Assembly: GCA_902495985.1 (NCBI GenBank)
Contig: CABUZF010000015.1
Coordinates: forward strand, 1-13,082
Source: an uncultured Collinsella sp.
GTDB lineage: Bacteria; Actinomycetota; Coriobacteriia; Coriobacteriales; Coriobacteriaceae
Length of the DNA: 13,082 bases
Reading direction: 5' to 3'
The translations under genes and the position numbers were made by a program. Shown piece by piece: positions 8,535-13,082 of this stretch. The notes under the pieces are model-generated. The model made no database searches and was not told where the DNA came from. It saw nothing but the letters and a program-made list of their open reading frames with translations. Numbering within the stretch: position 1 is the stretch's first letter; every line of letters starts with the position of its first letter.

Positions 8535-8686
8535 GGACGGCAACCTCTCCTGCGCAGGCACCCTGCCCGCTCTCCTCCGCCGTTCGTATTCGACGCGTTT
8601 GTCCTACTCTATCCCCATTTTTTGCCGACGCCAGTGAGGAATGTAACAAACCGCGCCAAAAAACGAACGGGACGGCGTCCAAAAGA

Positions 8687-8708
8687 AGAGGTCCCGAGCG
8701 GGACCTCT
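8687..8708 (-). terminator. Rho-independent terminator of the redox operon
   Basis: AGAGGTCCC (8687-8695) and GGGACCTCT (8700-8708) form a perfect 9-bp GC-rich stem with a GAGC loop. Read on the minus strand it is followed by TCTTTT. It lies about 80 nt beyond the stop codon of the TlpA-like gene and upstream of the ABC gene, so it separates the two units. The rest of 8535-8786 shows no gene and no convincing promoter for the ABC gene. Confidence 0.75.
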
Positions 8709-8787
8709 ATATGGTGGAGCTTATCTTGAAAGGCAGCGGGCTACTTCGCACAGCGGCGCGCGATCTTCGCCATGCTTTACGCGTTTT

Positions 8788-9759
8788 CTACTGCTCGCTA
8801 TTCGCAATCGCCTGGTCAATAAGCTTGTCGAGTGCTGCGCGCTGCTCGGCGGAGCTGATGGCTCCCACGATTGGATCCCCTACGATGTTGCCATTCTGAT
8901 CGATGACATACGTTGTCGGGAACGAGAACAAATTTGACGTAAACTTACCGGCATCGCTATCCGACTTGAACCAAATGTTCTTATACGTCACGCTCTTCTT
9001 GCTCAGCACGTCCTTGGCATCTGCAATCTCGCCCTTGTTGCCATCGAGCGTAAAGGAATTGACGCCCACGACCTGGCCGCCCTTCTTGGCGAGCTCCTTA
9101 TTCAGGTCCTCAAGGTCGCCCAACTCACCCACGCACGGCTTACAAGTGGTGAACCAGAAGTTCATGACGGTGACCTTGTTCTTAGAGAACAGCTCGTCGC
9201 TGCTCACGTCGTTGCCATCCAGGTCTTTGCCCGTAAAGCTGGGGAACTTCGTCGCCTCGCTCGAAGCATTGACACCAGCCGTCATGCCAGCGGTCGAAGC
9301 GTCGACGCTCTCGCCTGCGCTCGGCGTGCTTCCACAGCCGGGGAACTCCTTCTCCAGGCTCTCGAGCTTGTCCTCGATCTCCTTGATCTGCTTCGCACCG
9401 GCCTTGAGCGTCTTAAGCTCATCCGCCGTGAACTCATCCTTGGCGCCGTCGATGGTCTTGAGCAGGAAATCGCCGTAATTGCTGCCGTCCTCAATCATTG
9501 CCGAGTCTTTATTTGCCGCATTGAATACCTTTTCCCACAGCGCGTTATCACTCGAAAAGATATCGTTCTCCTTCTGCATGAGTTTTGCATACAACTCGGC
9601 GGCCTCGTCGGCATTGGTCGGCTTCTGCGCAGTGAGTTCTGCGATCTTAGAATCGGAGCCCGCAGATTCGCTCGCATTGCCGCCAGGTGCCGAGCACGCC
9701 ACAAGACACAAGGCCAGCACCGGCACCATAAACAGGGCCGCAATCTTAGAAAGCTTCAT
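8788..9759 (-). CDS. TlpA-like thioredoxin-fold lipoprotein (extracytoplasmic thiol-disulfide oxidoreductase)
   Basis: The 323-residue precursor has an N-terminal signal (MKLSKIAALFMVPVLALC) and lipobox LVAC, so it should be anchored to the outer face of the membrane through Cys22. Residues about 35-140 form an unrecognised, mostly helical region with heptad-like KQIKEIEDKLESLEKEF. A linker with a lone cysteine (FPGCGSTPSAGES, Cys142) follows. The TlpA/AhpC-TSA redoxin domain fills about 170-320: FPSFTGKDLDGN, then VMNFWFTTCKPCVGEL with active site CKPC (206-209) and FPTTYVID with the cis-proline (Pro281). The ATG at 9759 was chosen because GGAGG lies 7 nt upstream; an ATG two codons earlier is only 1 nt from it. 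It is the last gene of a three-gene operon, 29 nt after the polyferredoxin gene. It is the likely terminal acceptor that reduces extracytoplasmic disulfides; its targets are unknown. Confidence 0.9.
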   Translation of the reverse strand: MKLSKIAALFMVPVLALCLVACSAPGGNASESAGSDSKIAELTAQKPTNADEAAELYAKLMQKENDIFSSDNALWEKVFNAANKDSAMIEDGSNYGDFLLKTIDGAKDEFTADELKTLKAGAKQIKEIEDKLESLEKEFPGCGSTPSAGESVDASTAGMTAGVNASSEATKFPSFTGKDLDGNDVSSDELFSKNKVTVMNFWFTTCKPCVGELGDLEDLNKELAKKGGQVVGVNSFTLDGNKGEIADAKDVLSKKSVTYKNIWFKSDSDAGKFTSNLFSFPTTYVIDQNGNIVGDPIVGAISSAEQRAALDKLIDQAIANSEQ

Positions 9760-9788
9760 AGTCATTCCTCCGTTTTGTCGAAGCTTGT

Positions 9789-10691
9789 TTACTTTTTATC
9801 GGCGGTCAAGGGGAGCTTTTCCGCCGACACATCCAGGCCATAGCGATAGCTGATGGCATCGACGGGACAGGCCCCGATGCACTTTCCGCACCGGATACAT
9901 TCGGCATGATTGGGCGCGCGGACCACATCAACGTCCATCTGACAAACCTTTGAGCACTTGCCGCACGAGACACATTTGCATGCATCAACCCGAATCCCCA
10001 GTAGGGATACCTTATTCATGAGCGCATAGAATGCGCCGAGTGGACAAATCCATTTGCAGAAGGGGCGGTAGAACAAAACGCTCAGCACTACCACGGCAAT
10101 GAGAACGGCAAGTTTCCAAGTAAAGAGATGTCCCAACGCAGATCGAATGCCGGCGTTGGCAATGGCCAGCGGAATGGCGCCCTCGAGTACGCCCTGCGGA
10201 CAGATGTACTTACAAAAGAACGGGTCGCCCATGCCCACGTCGTTAACCACCAAGACGGGCAGCAGCACCACGGCAAACAGCAGCACGACGTACTTGATGT
10301 ACGTGAGCGGCTTGAGCTTTTTCGTGGAGAACTTTTTGCCGGGAATCTTATGAAGCAGCTCCTGCAGCCAGCCAAACGGGCATAGAAAGCCGCATACAAA
10401 GCGTCCCAGCAGCACGCCGAGCAAAATGAGCGTACCGGTGACGTAGTAAGAAAAGTTGAACTTGGATGAACCCACCACCGACTGGAACGACCCGATGGGG
10501 CACGCACCCGATGCCGCGGGGCACGAATAGCAATTAAGTCCAGGTACGCAGACTGTTTTTCCCGCGCCCTGATAGATGCCGCCTTTGGCAAAGTTTGGCA
10601 GGTGAATATTGGTGACCAGCGTCGCCGCCGCCTGAATGAATCCGCGAAATCGGGCCAAAACATGCGACGCAGTGTTTTCTCTTTTATCCAA
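9789..10691 (-). CDS. Polyferredoxin-type 4Fe-4S membrane protein (NapH/CcoG-like)
   Basis: The protein has 300 residues. It has at least four hydrophobic segments (about 82-98, 132-150, 168-184, 192-208) and a dense cysteine layout. First comes Cys48, Cys54, Cys57 and Cys64 in VCVPGLNCYSCPAASGAC. Then come three CxxxCP pairs at the membrane faces (100/104, 160/164, 212/216). Two ferredoxin motifs end the protein: Cys240-xx-243-xx-246-xxx-250, and Cys265-xx-268-xx-271-xxx-CP275. The family carries electrons between cytoplasmic donors and membrane or external acceptors. The start is a TTG at 10691 that overlaps the stop of the preceding small gene by 8 nt, with GGAG 10 nt upstream; this implies translational coupling. 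The frame stays open to an ATG at 10778, but that stretch lies within the upstream gene and does not look like this family. Sandwiched between a CXXC membrane peptide and a TlpA-like lipoprotein, it probably passes electrons to the outside. Confidence 0.88.
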   Translation of the reverse strand: MDKRENTASHVLARFRGFIQAAATLVTNIHLPNFAKGGIYQGAGKTVCVPGLNCYSCPAASGACPIGSFQSVVGSSKFNFSYYVTGTLILLGVLLGRFVCGFLCPFGWLQELLHKIPGKKFSTKKLKPLTYIKYVVLLFAVVLLPVLVVNDVGMGDPFFCKYICPQGVLEGAIPLAIANAGIRSALGHLFTWKLAVLIAVVVLSVLFYRPFCKWICPLGAFYALMNKVSLLGIRVDACKCVSCGKCSKVCQMDVDVVRAPNHAECIRCGKCIGACPVDAISYRYGLDVSAEKLPLTADKK

Positions 10692-10830
10692 TTCCGATAC
10701 ACTCCAAGCACAGCCTAATCGCTTTGGCCAGCACGGCATCCGCCTCGCCACGCATAACGCCAAAGCACACCATGGCAATTCCGACGATCAACAAAGCGAC
10801 CTGTACCACGGGTTTTACCGCTTTGAACAA
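10684..10830 (-). CDS. Small CD1871A-family CXXC membrane protein
   Basis: This 48-residue protein starts at TTG (10830), with AAAGGAG 8 nt upstream. It has one hydrophobic segment (about residues 7-25, VVQVALLIVGIAMVCFGV), a short polar stretch GEADAVLAKAIR, and ends with the family signature LCLECIGIG, which carries the CXXC (Cys41, Cys44). Small proteins of this kind are found next to a 4Fe-4S membrane protein and a thioredoxin-like lipoprotein, exactly as here. The CXXC may dock or relay electrons, or help assemble the membrane complex; its role is not established. It is the first gene of the operon and is divergent from the response regulator across 90 bp. It overlaps the next gene by 8 nt. 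Missing an ATG start and being short, it is easily overlooked. Confidence 0.8.
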   Translation of the reverse strand: MFKAVKPVVQVALLIVGIAMVCFGVMRGEADAVLAKAIRLCLECIGIG

Positions 10831-10863
10831 CCTGACCACTCCTTTCGTTACGCGACCATTGGA

Positions 10864-10890
10864 CCATATCGGCTATAAAATCCGTGTTAA
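10864..10890 (-). promoter_or_regulatory. Candidate promoter of the redox operon
   Basis: On the minus strand TTAACA (10890-10885, five of six) and TATGGT (10869-10864, four of six) are 16 nt apart, with the ribosome site AAAGGAG at 10845-10839 and the TTG start at 10830. It overlaps the opposite-facing -10 at 10874-10879. Confidence 0.45.
10874..10879 (+). promoter_or_regulatory. Candidate -10 (TATAAA) of the two-component operon
   Basis: TATAAA matches five of six consensus bases and would place the transcript start near 10886, about 23 nt before the AAGGAG ribosome site of the response regulator. There is no good -35, consistent with an activator-dependent promoter, but this is unproven. 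Confidence 0.35.
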
Positions 10891-10920
10891 GCGCGATTTG
10901 AAATGTGCAAGGAGACTGTT

Positions 10921-11595
10921 ATGCGTATTTTGATCGTCGAAGACGAGCGAGCACTGTGCGATGCAATCGCGCGCAGCTTGCGAAACCTGGCGTACAGCGT
11001 CGACTGCTGTCACGACGGACAGGAGGCGCTCGACCTACTGGACGTTGAGGCCTTCGACCTCGTGGTACTCGACCTCAACCTTCCCCTTATCGACGGCATG
11101 ACCGTACTCAGGGAACTTAGGAAAACCGACTGCGAGACCAAGGTACTGATTCTGTCCGCGCGTGGCGAAGTATCCGATAAAGTCGCCGGACTCGATGCCG
11201 GCGCCAACGATTACCTCACCAAGCCGTTTCATCTGGACGAGCTTGCGGCAAGGATCCGCAGCCTTACCCTCAGACGCTTTACACAAAGCGACATAGTTTT
11301 AACCTGCGGAAAGCTCCGCTTTGACACCAAGGCGCGCATCGCTTCCGTGGACAGTGAGGCTCTATCTCTTACACGCAAGGAAACGGGAATCTTGGAATAC
11401 CTGATGCTTAATCAGGGGCGACCGGTAAGCCAAGAGGAGCTTATCGAGCACGTTTGGGATAGCAGCGTGAACAGCTTTAGCAACGCAACCCGCGTTCATA
11501 TTTCGTCGCTCCGAAAAAAGTTGCGCAGCGCTTTGGGATACGACCCGATTCGCAATCGGATTGGAGAGGGCTACGTTATGGAGGATAGCGAATGA
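10921..11595 (+). CDS. OmpR/PhoB-family response regulator
   Basis: The 224-residue cytoplasmic transcription factor has two domains. The receiver (1-117) starts MRILIVEDE with acidic pocket Glu7/Asp8, phospho-acceptor Asp51 in VVLDLNLPLIDG, Ser79 in ILSARG, and Lys101 in YLTKPFH. The winged-helix DNA-binding domain (about 127-221) contains LSLTRKETGILEYLMLNQGR, VSQEELIEHVW, and the recognition region NATRVHISSLRKKL, ending IGEGYVM. AAGGAG lies 6 nt before the ATG. The stop overlaps the kinase start (ATGA), so the two are co-translated. It is divergent from the CXXC/polyferredoxin/TlpA operon, which makes that operon its most likely target, with autoregulation also likely. Signal unknown. Confidence 0.95.
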   Translation: MRILIVEDERALCDAIARSLRNLAYSVDCCHDGQEALDLLDVEAFDLVVLDLNLPLIDGMTVLRELRKTDCETKVLILSARGEVSDKVAGLDAGANDYLTKPFHLDELAARIRSLTLRRFTQSDIVLTCGKLRFDTKARIASVDSEALSLTRKETGILEYLMLNQGRPVSQEELIEHVWDSSVNSFSNATRVHISSLRKKLRSALGYDPIRNRIGEGYVMEDSE

Positions 11596-12743
11596 AAAGG
11601 CTTTCGCTGCAATGGCGCATAACGATTATGACGGCGCTGCTCACGTGCGCGGCATGCGTGCTGACGAACTGCCTGGTCGGCTATACGGGTATGCGCTACA
11701 TGGATGCCATCGGCAGTGACATCTCGGCCTTTACCGCAACCAGCGAAGATTCGCCCCAGGCGTTCGACCCAACGAAAGCGACCCTCGATAACGAGGTTAC
11801 GATCGTCGTAAACGACGCACAGGAGTCTTTTGGCACGACAGCCTGGCGCATCACGGCTGGAGTCACACTCCTTGGCGGCGTGCTGGCATACTTTGTGAGC
11901 GGCAGTGCGCTCAAACCGTTACGGGCTTTTGCCGCCCAGGTTGAGCGTGTGCAGCCTGACAACCTAAGCGAAATCGGACTCAGTGAAGATGTGCCCACCG
12001 AGCTACAACGATGCAGTGCCTCTTTCAACGACATGATCGCCCGTCTTGGCGAAGGGTTCTCTGCACAGCGTCAATTTACCGGCAACGCCGCGCACGAGCT
12101 GCGAACCCCGCTCGCCCTTATGCAGGCACAGATCGAACTGTTTGTCTCCGAGCGCTCCAACTTACAACCCGAAACAGCCGAGTTGCTCGGCCTGCTACAA
12201 GAACAAACTGAGCGCATGTCTCGAATGACCAAGGTATTGCTCGAGATGAGTGAGCTCCGCAGCGTTCCTTGCGGGAACGCTGTTGAACTCGGTCCCCTGT
12301 CCGAAGAGGTCCTCACCGACCTTGCGCCACTTGCCGAGAATAAGGACATAGCCCTCAATTGTGCTGGAGACGCTTTAGTAATCGGGAACGATGCGCTCCT
12401 CTATCGGCTGGTGTTTAACTTGACCGAAAACGCCATCCGTTACAGCCGCTCCGGCTCGACTGTCAACGTCTCCATCAGCGACAGCGACAACCACGTGTTC
12501 CTGCGAGTCGAGGACCAGGGCCCGGGAATACCCAAGCAGTACCGTGAGAGCATCTTCCAACCGTTCTTTCGCCTGGATAAATCCCGCAGCAGGGCATACG
12601 GCGGCGCAGGACTCGGACTAGCGCTTGTTTGGGAGATTGCAGCGCTTCACGGTGGCACGGTAGAGGTCGAAACAAGTTCCGAGAACGGAACCACCATGCT
12701 CGTAAGCCTTCCAAAACGATCCGTAACGTTAACCGAACAGTAA
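11592..12743 (+). CDS. Membrane sensor histidine kinase, partner of the OmpR-type regulator
   Basis: The 383-residue protein has a first membrane segment (about 10-32), a short external loop (about 33-83), a second membrane segment (about 86-104), a HAMP domain (about 104-155, ALKPLRAFAAQVERV), a dimerisation domain with phospho-acceptor His168 in NAAHELRTPLA, and an ATPase domain. In the last, NLTENAIRYS (276-285) is the N box, DQGPGIP (308-314) the G1 box, FFRLDKSRSRAYGGAGLGLALV (325-346) the F and G2 boxes. Length and order are standard for a BaeS/PhoR-like kinase. The first membrane segment contains TCAACVLTNC, giving Cys19, Cys22 and Cys27, including a CxxC, which could respond to thiol redox state. 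Its ATG overlaps the regulator stop by 4 nt. A 9-bp hairpin lies within the coding sequence at 12260-12282. Kinase call firm; ligand not known. Confidence 0.95.
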   Translation: MKRLSLQWRITIMTALLTCAACVLTNCLVGYTGMRYMDAIGSDISAFTATSEDSPQAFDPTKATLDNEVTIVVNDAQESFGTTAWRITAGVTLLGGVLAYFVSGSALKPLRAFAAQVERVQPDNLSEIGLSEDVPTELQRCSASFNDMIARLGEGFSAQRQFTGNAAHELRTPLALMQAQIELFVSERSNLQPETAELLGLLQEQTERMSRMTKVLLEMSELRSVPCGNAVELGPLSEEVLTDLAPLAENKDIALNCAGDALVIGNDALLYRLVFNLTENAIRYSRSGSTVNVSISDSDNHVFLRVEDQGPGIPKQYRESIFQPFFRLDKSRSRAYGGAGLGLALVWEIAALHGGTVEVETSSENGTTMLVSLPKRSVTLTEQ

Positions 12744-12811
12744 AACGAAAGGGGTCCCGAGCAACAGGAGTACAATTGCTGCTATTGTTGCCAGCTGTTG
12801 GGAGATGGATG

Positions 12812-13082
12812 ATGGACTGCGATGGCTACCCACGCGTTCCCATGCCGTTGATGTGCACCGCCTTTGTGCCGGGGCAGATTGACGCTGCGGTTGCAGGCAT
12901 TTCCGACCCCGATTCACGCACCATCGCCACGGCAGAAGCGCTGTACTTTCGCGGACAGGCCGCCCTCGCTGCCAAGACGGCGCGCCCCTATCTTGACGCC
13001 ACCGACCCCGCATTGCGCTATTCCGCATGCTTTATCTGCGGATATGCCAGCCTGTCGCTCAACCGTATCGCCGACGCCCGCC
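12812..13082 (+). CDS. Unrecognised protein, N-terminal 90 residues, 3' end outside window
   Basis: The frame is open from the start to the right edge with a codon pattern like the neighbouring genes. The protein begins MDCDGYPRVPMPLMCTAFVPGQ and continues with alanine-rich helical sequence (TIATAEALYFRGQAALAAKTARPYLDATDPALRYSACFICGYASLSLNRIADAR, quoted here only to about 12803-13080 as a helical repeat-like stretch). The regular pattern of short helices resembles the TPR-like arm of LuxR-type regulators, but the diagnostic part is not in the window, so no function is assigned. GGGAG lies 7 nt before the ATG at 12812; an ATG at 12809 and a TTG at 12776 (GGAG 5 nt upstream) are alternatives. 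It follows the kinase by 68 nt on the same strand and could be read through from it. Confidence 0.6.
   Translation, partial: MDCDGYPRVPMPLMCTAFVPGQIDAAVAGISDPDSRTIATAEALYFRGQAALAAKTARPYLDATDPALRYSACFICGYASLSLNRIADAR

Noticed and set aside
10692..10778. N-terminal extension of the polyferredoxin to the ATG at 10778
   Set aside because: This stretch is the coding region of the CXXC peptide in another frame, and the extra residues do not fit the family; the TTG at 10691 does.
12751..12761. GGGGTCCCGAGC resembling the terminator stem at 8690
   Set aside because: Only the left half is shared and no complementary arm follows; chance similarity of a short GC-rich word.

Overview
The window looks like chromosome of a GC-rich gut actinobacterium of the class Coriobacteriia, most likely Collinsella or a close relative. 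This rests on protein style, the CD1871A/polyferredoxin/TlpA gene set, a lipoprotein signal with lipobox, strong AGGAGG-type ribosome sites and the repeat types seen. It is an inference; no rRNA or other marker gene is present.

Layout. Positions 1-1230 (minus strand) hold the start of a MalY/PatB-type C-S lyase, cut by the window edge, and a TrmO tRNA methyltransferase. Positions 1290-2490 (plus) hold a three-domain regulator (XRE helix-turn-helix, zinc ribbon, TipAS drug-recognition-like domain) followed by a small glutaredoxin. Positions 2530-4272 are an accessory segment of visibly lower GC, bracketed by two directly repeated composite elements (a terminator-like hairpin plus a GGGGACGT palindrome). 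Inside are a LexA/SOS-box-like site with an extended -10, a frameshifted and internally deleted DUF1016 (YhcG-type nuclease) pseudogene, an unrecognised 176-residue protein, and an apparently orphan ribbon-helix-helix protein with a dyad operator candidate. Positions 4273-8534 (minus) hold a tRNA-dihydrouridine synthase and a very large ABC exporter-like protein (ATPase fused to a MacB/FtsX-type permease).

Positions 8687-12743 form what is probably one functional module. A minus-strand operon (small CXXC membrane protein of the CD1871A family, a polyferredoxin membrane protein and a TlpA-like thioredoxin lipoprotein) is divergent from an OmpR-type response regulator and its sensor kinase. The operon has the parts expected of a relay carrying electrons from cytoplasmic carriers through membrane Fe-S centres to an extracytoplasmic thiol reductase. 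The kinase has a CxxC plus a third cysteine in its first membrane segment, so redox sensing is possible though unproven. The window ends in the first 90 codons of a plus-strand gene that I do not firmly recognise.

The most interesting points are the redox relay with its two-component system, the XRE-zinc ribbon-TipAS fusion, and the repeat-bracketed accessory segment. The two hairpin copies of that segment differ by a compensated base pair. No rRNA, tRNA, CRISPR array or complete insertion sequence was seen.
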